NCBI GenBank assembly: GCA_009377695.1
Contig: WHTP01000032.1
Coordinates: 1 to 45,680, forward strand
Source: Hyphomicrobiales bacterium
Lineage (GTDB): Bacteria > Pseudomonadota > Alphaproteobacteria > Rhizobiales > Xanthobacteraceae
Direction: 5' to 3'
Length of the DNA: 45,680 nucleotides
The notes under the pieces were generated by a model. The model made no database searches. It was not told where the DNA came from and was given only the letters and a program-made list of their open reading frames with translations. Of the stretch, positions 1 through 7,337 are shown one piece after another (positions within the stretch are counted from its first letter, which is position 1; the number at the start of each line of letters is the position of its first letter). The position numbers and the translations under genes were made by a program.

Positions 1-31
1 CGCTTCTTATCCTCTTGCTGGAGATATTCGG

Positions 32-217
32 ATGAAACGCGCCCGCAAAGTCCGGCCGGATGTCCACCAGAAAACAGAGCGCCGGTACATCGAACACGTG
101 GGCAATTACATCCTCGACATCTTGCCTGAGAGCGACGAGAGAGCCGAGAAAGTGTTGGCCTACGTCAAGGAGCACCTACACGAGCGCAACAGCACGTTCC
201 CGCGCTCCAGCGCCTGA
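32..217 (+). CDS. small hypothetical protein (61 aa)
   Basis: A 61-residue soluble, charged protein beginning MKRARKVRPD and ending NSTFPRSSA. A purine-rich GGAGATATTCGG lies just before the ATG and serves as ribosome binding site. The centre (residues 20-50) is predicted helical and acidic. A GC-rich hairpin followed by a T-rich run starts about 30 bases after the stop, so this is a complete short transcription unit end. I recognise no family. The setting, between phage-type small genes, suggests a prophage accessory protein, but no function can be assigned. Confidence 0.55.
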   Translation: MKRARKVRPDVHQKTERRYIEHVGNYILDILPESDERAEKVLAYVKEHLHERNSTFPRSSA

Positions 218-245
218 GATCACCAACACCGCCCCAACGATTGCG

Positions 246-277
246 CCGCCCGGTTCACAGCCGGGCGGTTCTTCTTT
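246..277 (+). terminator. rho-independent terminator
   Basis: CCGCCCGG (246-253) and CCGGGCGG (261-268) form an 8-bp stem with a 7-base loop, followed by TTCTTCTTT. It ends the gene at 32-217. The same stem sequence recurs at four other places in the two phage-like regions. Confidence 0.8.
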
Positions 278-306
278 AGGCTGGCACTCCCGATTCAGGA
301 GGTCCC

Positions 307-501
307 GTGATCAATAATCTCCACGCCATTCGATACAGCTTCGTATGTCTCAACTGTCAGGCTCAATTTGAGGAACGACTGATTGCGCTAACCAAAACTG
401 ATGCGATCTCTTGCCCGAACTGTGCAACATCTATCGACATTCGGGAGTCGAAACAGAATGGAGACTTAAAACGCATCTTCGGCGACGCGCGCGCCCTTTG
501 A
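307..501 (+). CDS. zinc-ribbon small protein (64 aa)
   Basis: A 64-residue protein with two CxxC knuckles, CLNC at about residue 15 and CPNC at about residue 36, the layout of a small zinc ribbon. The start is GTG at 307, chosen because a perfect AGGAGG sits 5 bases upstream. It is followed by a GC hairpin with a T-rich tail. Zinc ribbons of this size in phage regions usually bind nucleic acid or act as adaptors, but that is family-level inference. It could also be a Com-like or transcription-related protein. The partner and the target are unknown. Confidence 0.65.
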   Translation: MINNLHAIRYSFVCLNCQAQFEERLIALTKTDAISCPNCATSIDIRESKQNGDLKRIFGDARAL

Positions 502-507
502 AGGGCG

Positions 508-534
508 CCGCCCTCACGCCGGGCGGTTTGTCTT
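508..534 (+). terminator. rho-independent terminator
   Basis: CCGCCC (508-513) pairs with GGGCGG (521-526) across TCACGCC, followed by TTTGTCTT. It ends the zinc-ribbon gene and lies between that gene and the convergent small membrane gene at 536-691. Confidence 0.7.
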
Positions 535-535
535 G

Positions 536-691
536 TTATTTCGCGGGCGGCGGCTGTGTCGGTGTTGTCGTCGGGCTGATTGGGGCCGATGTCGTCGTGC
601 CCTCGTACTCGTTCAGAATGTACCAAACCAAACCAAATGAGATGGCTGCGGCCACGACGGCGATCAAAATATACCGGACGGTATCCGACAT
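536..691 (-). CDS. small single-pass membrane protein (51 aa)
   Basis: A 51-residue protein. A short N-terminus (MSDTVRY) is followed by one hydrophobic segment at about residues 7-26 and a Thr/Pro-rich tail ending PTQPPPAK. The start has a strong ribosome binding site (GGGAGGGGG) upstream of the ATG. It points towards the zinc-ribbon gene and shares the intervening hairpin region. Small TM plus Pro-rich tail proteins are common in phage and plasmid accessory regions; no specific function can be read from the sequence. The clean start signal and the well-formed TM segment make it likely to be real. Confidence 0.6.
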   Translation of the reverse strand: MSDTVRYILIAVVAAAISFGLVWYILNEYEGTTTSAPISPTTTPTQPPPAK

Positions 692-775
692 GACGGCCCC
701 CTCCCTTTTTGTTGTAGCCCCCTGGGGATCAGAAACACGGCCGCAGTGATTCTCTGAGGTACCGACATCCGCGCG

Positions 776-804
776 CCGCCCGGTTCAGCTGGGCGGTTTT
801 GTTT
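776..804 (+). terminator. rho-independent terminator-like hairpin
   Basis: CCGCCC (776-781) pairs with GGGCGG (791-796), followed by TTTTGTTTT. It lies just upstream of the promoter at 832-860, so it would insulate the regulator gene from upstream transcription. I see no plus-strand gene that it obviously ends. Confidence 0.65.
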
Positions 805-831
805 TGTCGGCTCCCCAGTGGTGGTATTTCC

Positions 832-860
832 TTGCAGAATACCCCCTGGGGGTATATACT
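832..860 (+). promoter_or_regulatory. sigma70-type promoter with a palindromic operator in the spacer
   Basis: TTGCAG (832-837) and TATACT (855-860) are separated by exactly 17 bases. The spacer and part of the -10 are occupied by a perfect inverted repeat, ATACCCCCTGGGGGTAT (839-855). A protein bound there would block RNA polymerase. The next gene encodes a ribbon-helix-helix protein, so autorepression is the simple reading. The promoter and palindrome are seen directly; the regulator is inferred. Confidence 0.75.
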
Positions 861-897
861 AGAACAGAACATGAACATCAAACCAGGGCGAGAAGCC

Positions 898-1068
898 ATG
901 AAGACTGATGAGGACGTCTTGAACCGCGAAGCCGGCACGATCGCGGTGCGCGTGAGCCCTAGCCTTATGGCGGCCACGAAGCGTGCCGCTGAGCGGGAGG
1001 GGCTTTCGTTAAGCGCCGTCGCGCGGCGTGCCCTGCTTCGCGAACTGCGCACGGAAGAAGCGGCATGA
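898..1068 (+). CDS. ribbon-helix-helix (CopG/Arc-type) regulator (56 aa)
   Basis: A 56-residue protein. IAVRVSPSLMAATKRAAEREG is followed by LSLSAVARRALLREL, the strand-helix-helix pattern of Arc/CopG DNA-binding proteins: a beta-strand IAVRVS, then two helices. The start at 898 is preferred because it has GGGCGAGAAG upstream. An in-frame ATG at 871 would sit only about ten bases from the predicted transcription start. The promoter contains a palindrome matching the usual autoregulatory layout. An antitoxin is possible, but no toxin-like partner follows. Repressor of the phage-type genes downstream is the working inference. Confidence 0.7.
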   Translation: MKTDEDVLNREAGTIAVRVSPSLMAATKRAAEREGLSLSAVARRALLRELRTEEAA

Positions 1069-1306
1069 TCAAAGAATTGCAGGACGCGGCCGGCTGTCGC
1101 GCAACGACCCGCTTGCCGCCGATGAACTGCCCGAACCTGGAGGTGACTGGAGGCCGTGACGATCAGGCAGTTCGGGTCCGCCGGATCGGATGGGCCATGC
1201 CTTGTCACTTTTCCAGCACAACCAGTTCAGCCGCAGGTCGGCGACCTGTCACACGCGGTCGTCGGTTCGCGTTCTGCAACCATTTGAAAATCGAAAGGAG
1301 CTCGAA

Positions 1307-2359
1307 ATGAGCACGACTAACGAAGTAGCTGAAGATCGCAAACCCGATGCTGATTTTGACGACGTCTTCAAAGGCGCATGGGACAAGGTCGCGGAAGGCG
1401 TCGACGATGTCACGGACGCGATCACCAGCCGCGACAAGATCAAGGAAAGCGACGAACCCTTGCCTGCGATCGAGGGCGAGGGCTGGGCAAGCCTCGTGAA
1501 CGATCCCGAGCGCGAAGCACCAGCACCGCGTGAGGCTGCGCTGGAAAAGATCATGCGCGGCCGGGAGGCGAAGCTCGCCGAGCGTGAGGTTACGACCAAG
1601 CAATTCAGTGACGCCAAACCGTGGCGCGATGAAGCCAAGCGCATTGGCATTGAGCCAGCGGAGCTCTTGAAACAGTTCATGGCGTGGGATGACAAGTTCG
1701 ACGCTGATCCCATCGCTGCAGCCGACGCCTTCGCAGCCACCGGTTTCCGAATGCCGGTGCACGCCATCGAGGACGCGCCCGCGAAAGACACCTCCAAAGA
1801 CGAGGAATATGCGGACCCGCTGGATGCAGCCATCGCGGCGGCGCTGAATGGCATCGAGAAGGCAGAGACAAAAGAGTTCACGCCCACTGCCGCGGAATGG
1901 AAACGGATACAGGCGAAGTATCCCGGCGAGTCGTTGGACGACGTCCTGCGGCGCTCCGTCGAGGTGCTTAAAGACCTTGCCAAGTCGCCGTGGGAAACGG
2001 CCTCGCGCATTGCAGCGGCCAAGGGCGTACCTGTGACTCCCGGTGCGCAGGCAGCGCAGGCGGCTGAATATGAGCGGGCTGCTCCGGTGCTGGAGGTGGT
2101 TGATCGCGTCACCCAGCATTATCCCGATCTTGGGGACCCTAGTATGCAGAACGATGTTTGCAAGGTGCTGGCGCGTCCCGAGTTTGTCCGCACCTCGGAC
2201 CCGGAATACGACCTGATCCGCGCGCGGGAAATCGTGTGGCGGCTGCGGGTCGAGCAGCATCGCATCCAAACTGAGAATGCGGAGAAGGCAAAGCCGAAGC
2301 CACGCAGCGGTCTCGACGGAAACCTTGATCGCGCATTCGCGCAACATGGAGGCGCCTGA
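1307..2359 (+). CDS. acidic phage-type protein upstream of the terminase genes (350 aa)
   Basis: About 350 residues, rich in Ala, Glu, Asp and Lys, without TM segments or cysteine pairs. The start at 1307 has AAAGGAG about 5 bases upstream. Helical, charged stretches dominate (residues 60-110 and 190-270), and it ends with a basic tail before AQHGGA. Its stop overlaps the next start by one base (TGATGG), so it is translationally coupled into the small/large terminase operon. Proteins of this composition next to terminase genes are often scaffolding or head-assembly accessories, but I recognise no diagnostic motif. That role is inferred from position only. Confidence 0.7.
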   Translation: MSTTNEVAEDRKPDADFDDVFKGAWDKVAEGVDDVTDAITSRDKIKESDEPLPAIEGEGWASLVNDPEREAPAPREAALEKIMRGREAKLAEREVTTKQFSDAKPWRDEAKRIGIEPAELLKQFMAWDDKFDADPIAAADAFAATGFRMPVHAIEDAPAKDTSKDEEYADPLDAAIAAALNGIEKAETKEFTPTAAEWKRIQAKYPGESLDDVLRRSVEVLKDLAKSPWETASRIAAAKGVPVTPGAQAAQAAEYERAAPVLEVVDRVTQHYPDLGDPSMQNDVCKVLARPEFVRTSDPEYDLIRAREIVWRLRVEQHRIQTENAEKAKPKPRSGLDGNLDRAFAQHGGA

Positions 2360-2805
2360 TGGATCGTTGGACAAGACGCGACATCACCGGGCCCTCGCGG
2401 GCGCGACGCGTGCTCGATCAATGCGGTCGCCTGGTGAACCACGGCCACAAATCGGAAGCGTTGGACAAGATCGTAGGTGCAGTAGCTTGCGGCTTCGTCG
2501 CGCCCACCACTGTGGCGAAGACATTGGGGATCAGCGCCGATGAATTGAATGCGGCGGTGGACCTCTATCGCCAAGGCGAACCCGAGGAGAAGCCGGCCGA
2601 AGCCGAAAGCGATGACGATCGCGCGGCAGGCATTCTGTTCAAGGCGATCTCCAGGGCGGGCGGGCTTGGCAACGCGCGGAAAGTCGCCCGCAAGATGGTC
2701 GAGACGTTGAAAGAGGCTGGGCTGATGCAGCCGGCCGTCACCTTTTCATGGAAGCCGGAACAGCCGGCGACAAGCAATACAAGGACTAACGACAATGGCA
2801 GGTAA
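2359..2805 (+). CDS. hypothetical protein in terminase operon (148 aa)
   Basis: A 148-residue protein whose ATG overlaps the previous stop by one base. Residues about 20-75 contain two helical segments with GFVAPTTVAKTLGISADELNAA, which resembles a helix-turn-helix reader. The middle is acidic (EEKPAEAESDDDR), and the C-terminal part is basic and helical. Its 3' end overlaps the next start by 11 bases. A small DNA-binding partner of the terminase is plausible because a helix-turn-helix plus acidic linker upstream of TerL is usual for small terminase subunits, but the neighbour at 2795 is an equal candidate. Confidence 0.65.
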   Translation: MDRWTRRDITGPSRARRVLDQCGRLVNHGHKSEALDKIVGAVACGFVAPTTVAKTLGISADELNAAVDLYRQGEPEEKPAEAESDDDRAAGILFKAISRAGGLGNARKVARKMVETLKEAGLMQPAVTFSWKPEQPATSNTRTNDNGR

Positions 2806-3133
2806 ACACGGCGGCGCACGACCTGGCGCGGGACGCAAGAAGGGCGTTCCCAATGTCAGGCAGCAAGCCAAGATCGTGAAGGACTTGATGGAGCGCGGAG
2901 AGAGCCCGCTCGATTATTTCGTTTCGATCATGAAGGACCAGAACGAGCCCGTAACGCGGCGCGATTGGGCGGCGGCACAAGCGGCGCCATACTGTCACCC
3001 GCGCCTGGCATCGGTCGATCAGACGACGACGTTCAAAACCGATCCACTCTCGGACATCCTGAACGCAATCGACGGCCGAACCACCGGCATTAAAACTGGT
3101 ACGGAGGACGATAAGAAGGAAACCCTTCAGTGA
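2795..3133 (+). CDS. GARPGAGRKKG-type protein, candidate small terminase subunit (112 aa)
   Basis: A 112-residue protein starting MAGKHGGARPGAGRKKG. This Gly/Arg/Lys-rich opening is found on many phage small terminase-type and other DNA-associated proteins. The rest is helical, with FKTDPLSDILNAIDG near the C-terminus. It overlaps the previous gene and stops 16 bases before the large terminase start, so the order is the usual small-then-large terminase order. The opening motif would act as a DNA-contacting arm. The family call is moderately secure and the exact role is inferred from context. Confidence 0.7.
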   Translation: MAGKHGGARPGAGRKKGVPNVRQQAKIVKDLMERGESPLDYFVSIMKDQNEPVTRRDWAAAQAAPYCHPRLASVDQTTTFKTDPLSDILNAIDGRTTGIKTGTEDDKKETLQ

Positions 3134-3149
3134 CGTCTGATCTGCATTT

Positions 3150-4676
3150 TTGCGACCGGCGGTGGCGGTGGATAATCTGTATTGGATCATCGACAAAGAC
3201 GGGCACAGAGTTGCGTTCAAGCCGAATTGGGCGCAACTGGCCTTGCTCGATGATCTGCACAACCAAAATCTGATCCTGAAGGCGCGCCAGCTAGGATTCA
3301 CCACGTTCATCCAGATATTCATGTTGGACGCGTGTCTGTTCAATTCCAACATCCGAGCCGGCACGATCGCGCACCGCTTGGATGATGCGAAGGTAATCTT
3401 CCGGGACAAGATCAAGTTCCCCTACGACAACCTGCCAGATGGCATCAAGGCGCTGCGGCCGGTCGTGAGGGACGCCGCCGACGAACTGCTGTTCAACAAC
3501 AACTCGTCGATCCGCGTCGGCGTGTCGATGCGATCGGGCACGCTGCAGTATCTCCACATCTCGGAATATGGACAGGTGTGCGCCCGCTTCCCGGAGAAGG
3601 CGCGGGAGATCCGAACCGGCGCGCTCAACACCGTGCAAGCCGGGCAGACCGTGTTCATCGAGAGCACGGCCGAAGGCAAGGAAGGGCATTTTTATGATTT
3701 GTGTGAAGCGGCTCAAAGCAAGGTGCGCCTCGGGACGGCGCTCTCGTCGCTCGACTTCAAATTCGGTTTCTATCCGTGGTGGCAAGCCCCTGAGTACGCC
3801 CTCGAGCCCACGGGCGTCATTATCGACGAGCTGCACCGGAAGTACTTCGAGAAGCTGCGGGACATGTCTGGCATTGAGCTCACGCCGGCACAGCAAGCCT
3901 GGTACGTCAAGAAGGCGGAAATCCAGCTCGGGGATATGAAACGAGAGTTTCCTTCGACACCGGAGGAAGCGTTCGAGGCGTCGGTCGAGGGCGCGTACTA
4001 CGCGGAGCCCATGGCGACGGCGGAGCTCCAGCAGCGCATCGGCACGTTCAAGGCTCTGCCCGATATCCCGGTTAACACTGCATGGGATATCGGAGTGGGT
4101 GACGCCAACGCCATTTGGTTCTGGCAGAAAATGCACGGCAAGATTGGGTTGGTGGGCTACTACGAGAACAATGGGGAGGGTCTGCCCTTCTATGCCGGCA
4201 AGCTCGAGGAATACGCCAAGCGGCTCGGCTGGAAATACGGCAAGCACCTCGTGCCGCACGATGCCAAGGTGTTGGAGTGGGGAGCTGGGCGAACCCGGCT
4301 GGAGCAACTGGTCGCCAACGGCATTCGGCCGACGTTGGTCCCGATGCATCGCATTGATGACGGCATCAACGCAGTCAGGGCGACGCTGCCTCACTGCTAC
4401 TTCGATGCTGAGGAATGCGCCGAAGGCGTCAAAGCGCTCAAGGGCTACAAAAAAGAATGGGATGAGGACCGCGCCTGCTTCCGAGACAAGCCCCTGCACA
4501 ACTGGGCGAGCAACGGCGCCGACTCCTTCCGCTACCTGTCGATGGCCTGGAAGGACCTACAGCCCGACCCGGTAGAGCCAACACCGGCTGACATCGTGAA
4601 GGAGATGACGCGCCCCAGGACCTTCAATGAGTACATGGAGGAGCTGGAGGAAGAAGAGGCCTTAGAGCTATCGTGA
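3150..4676 (+). CDS. phage terminase large subunit (508 aa)
   Basis: The ATPase and nuclease that packages phage DNA into heads. A deviant Walker A, KARQLGFTT, is at residues 44-52. Walker B with its glutamate is in YLHISEYG (134-141), and the coupling motif FIESTAEG follows at about 169-176. The RNase-H-like nuclease has acidic residues at D313 (AWDIGVGD), D371 (PHDAKV) and D458 (NGADSFRY). All key residues are present and the frame is unbroken. The start is uncertain: TTG at 3150 with no clear ribosome binding site, GTG at 3162 or 3168 as alternatives. No portal gene follows, so the morphogenesis module is truncated here. Confidence 0.92.
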   Translation: MRPAVAVDNLYWIIDKDGHRVAFKPNWAQLALLDDLHNQNLILKARQLGFTTFIQIFMLDACLFNSNIRAGTIAHRLDDAKVIFRDKIKFPYDNLPDGIKALRPVVRDAADELLFNNNSSIRVGVSMRSGTLQYLHISEYGQVCARFPEKAREIRTGALNTVQAGQTVFIESTAEGKEGHFYDLCEAAQSKVRLGTALSSLDFKFGFYPWWQAPEYALEPTGVIIDELHRKYFEKLRDMSGIELTPAQQAWYVKKAEIQLGDMKREFPSTPEEAFEASVEGAYYAEPMATAELQQRIGTFKALPDIPVNTAWDIGVGDANAIWFWQKMHGKIGLVGYYENNGEGLPFYAGKLEEYAKRLGWKYGKHLVPHDAKVLEWGAGRTRLEQLVANGIRPTLVPMHRIDDGINAVRATLPHCYFDAEECAEGVKALKGYKKEWDEDRACFRDKPLHNWASNGADSFRYLSMAWKDLQPDPVEPTPADIVKEMTRPRTFNEYMEELEEEEALELS

Positions 4677-4747
4677 TGAGGCCATGGAGCTACGAACTGG
4701 CGACCTACGCGGCCTTCCTGTTCGTGCTGTCGATACTGGCACGGTGA
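4676..4747 (+). CDS. tiny single-pass membrane peptide behind terminase (23 aa)
   Basis: The ATG overlaps the terminase stop (TGATG). The 23 residues start MRPWSYEL and then consist of one hydrophobic segment, ending SILAR. A second tiny reading frame starts at 4757 and ends at 4825, but it is not hydrophobic and is weaker. The same arrangement, a TGATG junction and a 23-26 residue membrane peptide, follows the unrelated terminase of the tRNA-Gly element (26122-26202). That recurrence is the main reason to call it. Function unknown. Confidence 0.45.
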   Translation: MRPWSYELATYAAFLFVLSILAR

Positions 4748-4831
4748 GTGGTGTCCATGAACTGGCCGCGCCGCCCACAAATACGGGTTTTAAACCAGAA
4801 TGACTCCTGGAAGGAGATGAAGTAATGACAA

Positions 4832-5056
4832 CTAGCCCCTCCGATTATTCGCCAACGCCTTTGCCGCAGCTTCAAGCAACTGAGTTGCGAGGGCATCGGC
4901 AACCTTGGGGATTATCTGTGTCCGGACCGTCGTTGGCTGCCCCTCAACAAGAACCGAAAGAGTCATTTCTACGGTATCACCTAAGGCAGTTGCTGAGGCA
5001 GATTGCACTGTTGGCAATGCGAATGGTCCTACGCCTTCAAAAGTGACCAACGTCAT
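4832..5056 (-). CDS. hypothetical phage-region protein (74 aa)
   Basis: A 74-residue protein starting MTLVTFEGVGPFALPTVQ, with alternating beta-type residues in the first half and an Ala-rich helix near the C-terminus (ADALATQLLEAAAKAL). A strong GGGAGGAA ribosome binding site precedes the ATG by 6 bases. This decides the strand: an overlapping plus-strand frame at 4825-5046 has a much less protein-like composition. It is convergent with the terminase operon. No family recognised. The beta-rich start and helical end suggest a small soluble structural or accessory phage protein. Confidence 0.6.
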   Translation of the reverse strand: MTLVTFEGVGPFALPTVQSASATALGDTVEMTLSVLVEGQPTTVRTQIIPKVADALATQLLEAAAKALANNRRG

Positions 5057-5695
5057 AGACGTTCCTCCCGTTGGATGACCTCAACCAATAGACACCTCGC
5101 CCACACCCTCAGCGCCCGGTTGAATGTAAATCAACGTTGGCAATCGCCACCATAGCCATGGTTTGCCTTGCGCTATCGGCACTGAGGCGGGCTGCCGCCG
5201 CCCGAATTAATCAAGCGCTCCACGGGCCGCTCTGAGTCACTGAGGGGCATAAATAAAGGACCCCACGTGCCGACACGCAGGGCCCCTAGCAACTCCAGGC
5301 GTGTCGGGGGGAGGGGGGGACCTGGACTTGCCATGACCCAAACGGGCAGATCGGTACAATGTTCCTGACGGGCCAATGAAAGACGGCCCCGTCATCTGTC
5401 CTAGGCGAGGCCGTAAGTCGGGTGCGCAGGCCCCCTTTCCCGGAGGCCCGAACGGTCACAGTGCAGCCCATAAACAGAAGGCCCCCGCATGTGAAGGGCG
5501 GCCCCGCCTAGGACGTCGGGACCGCAAGTTTCCAGACGATGCAGCTGAGGTTCGCTCAGCGGCAGCAGAGTTCTAGCACGTAGCCACAGCCTGGTCACAC
5601 CTGGCAGGCTTTTGACTGGCCATACAGAAAACCTCTCTAAATTGACAGGCGAGAAATCCAACAAATCCAAGGGTCGGTACAGGGCTGGAATAAGC
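5057..5695. other. 640-base stretch without a convincing gene
   Basis: Short open frames exist on both strands, but none has a ribosome binding site together with protein-like composition. A G-rich run (GGGGGGAGGGGGG) lies near 5308-5320. I see no tRNA, no attachment repeat and no clear terminator. It is probably decayed phage DNA between the terminase block and the recombinase. Confidence 0.5.
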
Positions 5696-5721
5696 ATACA
5701 GAAAGCAGTTGCTTTCCGTAT
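5696..5721. promoter_or_regulatory. 26-bp imperfect palindrome with central GT at the recombinase promoter
   Basis: ATACAGAAAGCA and TGCTTTCCGTAT flank a central GT; the arms match at 11 of 12 positions. It overlaps a candidate -35 (TTGCTT, 5709-5714), with TATATT at 5731-5736, 16 bases downstream. Size, imperfect symmetry and the two-base centre match a serine-recombinase crossover site, or an operator for the same protein. Confidence 0.55.
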
Positions 5722-5760
5722 AGGTTGGTGTATATTGAGCGCATGGTGAGGGAGGCGAAC

Positions 5761-6393
5761 ATGAAACGCGCTGCTCTCTATGTGAGGGTTTCCACCGATC
5801 AGCAGACCGTCGAGAACCAGACGCGGGAATTGCGCCAGGTCGCCGAGCGGCGCGGCTGGGAGGTGGTCGAAGTCTACAGCGATGCCGGCATCTCGGGTGC
5901 CAAGGGGCGCGCCAATCGCCCGGGCCTCGACCGCATGCTCAACGATGCCAAGCGGCGCAAGTTCGATATCGTCATGTCATGGGCAATCGACCGTCTGGGC
6001 CGCTCGCTGATTGACCTGCTAGGCACCATCCAGGAGCTAGAGGCCTGCGGTGTCGATCTGTACCTTGATCAGCAGGCGATCGATACGACCACCCCCATGG
6101 GCAAGCTGGTGTTCCAGGTTACCGGCGTATTCGCCGAGTTCGAACGCAGCATGATCCAGCAGCGGGTGCGGGCCGGCCTCTCACGCGCCAAGGCGCACGG
6201 TACCAAGAGCGGCAAGCCCATCGGCCGCCCGCCGGTTGATGCCGCCCTTGAGCGGAAGGCTCAGCGGTTGCTTGAGAAGGGCACCGGCATTCTCAAGGTG
6301 GCGAAGTCACTCGGGCTGGGGACCGGCACCGTGCAGCGGATCAAGCAGGAGATGCGGGGGATCAGCCGCCCTTTAGAAGGCGTCGCCGCGTGA
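5761..6393 (+). CDS. serine recombinase of the resolvase/invertase family (210 aa)
   Basis: Cuts and rejoins DNA through a serine-DNA linkage. The nucleophile is Ser11 in YVRVSTDQQ, followed by the resolvase active-site arginines in RANRPGLDRML and SWAIDRLGRSLIDLL and by the long E helix (VFAEFERSMIQQRVRAGL). The C-terminus is a helix-turn-helix (residues about 170-200, ILKVAKSLGLGTGTVQRIKQEM). The start at 5761 has GGGAGGCG upstream; an in-frame ATG at 5743 is less likely. The size fits a small resolvase, not a large serine integrase. A palindrome with a two-base centre lies in its promoter, so it may act at its own upstream site. Confidence 0.92.
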   Translation: MKRAALYVRVSTDQQTVENQTRELRQVAERRGWEVVEVYSDAGISGAKGRANRPGLDRMLNDAKRRKFDIVMSWAIDRLGRSLIDLLGTIQELEACGVDLYLDQQAIDTTTPMGKLVFQVTGVFAEFERSMIQQRVRAGLSRAKAHGTKSGKPIGRPPVDAALERKAQRLLEKGTGILKVAKSLGLGTGTVQRIKQEMRGISRPLEGVAA

Positions 6394-6420
6394 AGCGCCC
6401 CAAGAGGGACGGGAGGTCAC

Positions 6421-6621
6421 ATGGCCAGACCACCAAGCGACATGCTCGCCTTCAACGTAGAGTACGAGGACGGCCGAACAATCGTCATGCTGGTGAACAG
6501 ACACAACCTGAGAGGTGTCTACGGTCTGGCCCGGATCATTGCCAGAGAGCGGCAGGAAAAGGGGGAACTGCCAGAGGGGAAGATCAAGAGCGTGACACCC
6601 TCGCGCCATCCTCACGGCTAA
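6421..6621 (+). CDS. hypothetical protein downstream of recombinase (66 aa)
   Basis: A 66-residue protein starting MARPPSDMLAFNVEYEDGRT. A GGGAGG site lies before the ATG, and the gene begins 28 bases after the recombinase stop, so the two may be cotranscribed. It has a beta-type N-terminus and a helical, basic middle (GLARIIARERQEKGELPEGK). No family recognised. It sits between the recombinase and the attachment-like region and could be an accessory of the mobile element, but this rests on position only. Confidence 0.6.
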   Translation: MARPPSDMLAFNVEYEDGRTIVMLVNRHNLRGVYGLARIIARERQEKGELPEGKIKSVTPSRHPHG

Positions 6622-6660
6622 CGGTGGCGCTCTCGCTGCTGAGGGATTTTCGTGAACAGA

Positions 6661-6680
6661 TTTGCTACCATTTTGCTACC
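6661..6680. repeat. paired direct repeat, candidate integrase arm site
   Basis: TTTGCTACC occurs at 6661-6669 and again at 6672-6680, one helical turn (11 bp) apart. A related pair, TTGCCACC spaced by 11 bp, lies on the other side of the tRNA-Thr stub. Confidence 0.5.
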
Positions 6681-6799
6681 CAACTCGGTAGCACGCAGTA
6701 TGACTGGCCAGCACTAGGCCAGCCCGTTAGTCGAGATTCAGCAGATAATTCGGGACTGCTGAGGACTGCTGATTACAGGACAAAACGGGCACTGCCGAA

Positions 6800-6836
6800 T
6801 TACAAAACCGCTGCTCTACCGCTGAGCTAACCCGGC
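6800..6836 (-). pseudogene. 5' half of a tRNA-Thr(TGT) gene
   Basis: Read on the minus strand, the segment starts GCCGGGTTAGCTCAGCGG and continues through a D-arm to the anticodon loop TTTTGTAA. The sequence then stops matching a tRNA: the expected 3' anticodon stem (ACCG) is replaced by TTCGG, and no T-arm or acceptor end follows. The cut in the anticodon loop is a favoured crossover position for tyrosine integrases. Paired repeats flank it on both sides and an integrase remnant lies next to it, so it is an attachment-site core, not a working tRNA. Confidence 0.7.
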
Positions 6837-7021
6837 ATTATTGGGGCTTTTAAGCATTCCCCCGCGAAATTGCCACCGCTTTGCCACCGGCGACCCTCGC
6901 GATCGGCCCGCTGCTTATCATCACTACCGGACCTGGCAAAGGTCGCTTCCATGATCTCCGCCGCCCTGGCGTCCGCGTTGCTAAACAGGTGGCCATAGGT
7001 TCGCAGCGTGATCACCGGCGA
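6827..7021 (-). pseudogene. C-terminal remnant of a tyrosine integrase
   Basis: The minus-strand frame encodes SPVITLRTYGHLFSNADARA followed by AEIMEATFARSG. This is the box around the nucleophilic tyrosine and the end of tyrosine recombinases (the usual context is a GH..P.TT..YGHL motif). The upstream 300 residues with the catalytic Arg-Lys-His-Arg are missing, and the sequence before it is unrelated, so only the tail survives. It runs directly into the tRNA-Thr stub, which fits the placement of integrase genes beside their attachment sites. Confidence 0.65.
6870..6888. repeat. paired direct repeat, candidate integrase arm site
   Basis: TTGCCACC at 6870-6877 and 6881-6888, 11 bp apart. Together with the pair at 6661-6680 it brackets the tRNA-Thr stub, giving an arm-core-arm layout. 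Confidence 0.5.
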
Positions 7022-7337
7022 GCCGGGCCGAGTCGGCGCGAAATTGTAACGACGTCCATATGCCACCGCCAGCGTGCTGCGCAACGTCAAGGATACTCCG
7101 CCATCCGGCATGCCGCCGGACGTGTCGACGCATCCGGTCACGATGCAAATCTTCGAGGTCTTTGCATCGCGCTTGAAAAAGATTCTCATGCGAAATCTTT
7201 AATCCCGCAGTCTGCGGGATTATGCGGCCCCGCTGGTGCGCCTCGCCGGGCGCGCGGGAAATGTTCGCATTCTGCGAACGATTGGAAGCCCCTGTAACGT
7301 GTGCGGCAAACGACAAGTTGTCGTTTACTGAATCAGC

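Noticed and set aside
1065-1310. 81-residue plus-strand frame that overlaps the ribbon-helix-helix stop (ATGA)
   Set aside because: Composition is arbitrary, it overlaps the ribosome binding site of the 1307 gene, and no family pattern is visible. It could be real but I cannot support it.
3291-4499. 402-residue minus-strand frame opposite the large terminase
   Set aside because: Shadow frame of a high-GC gene; the terminase motifs on the plus strand decide the strand.
4825-5046. 73-residue plus-strand frame opposite the 4832-5056 gene
   Set aside because: The minus-strand gene has a strong ribosome binding site and better protein composition; both cannot easily be true.
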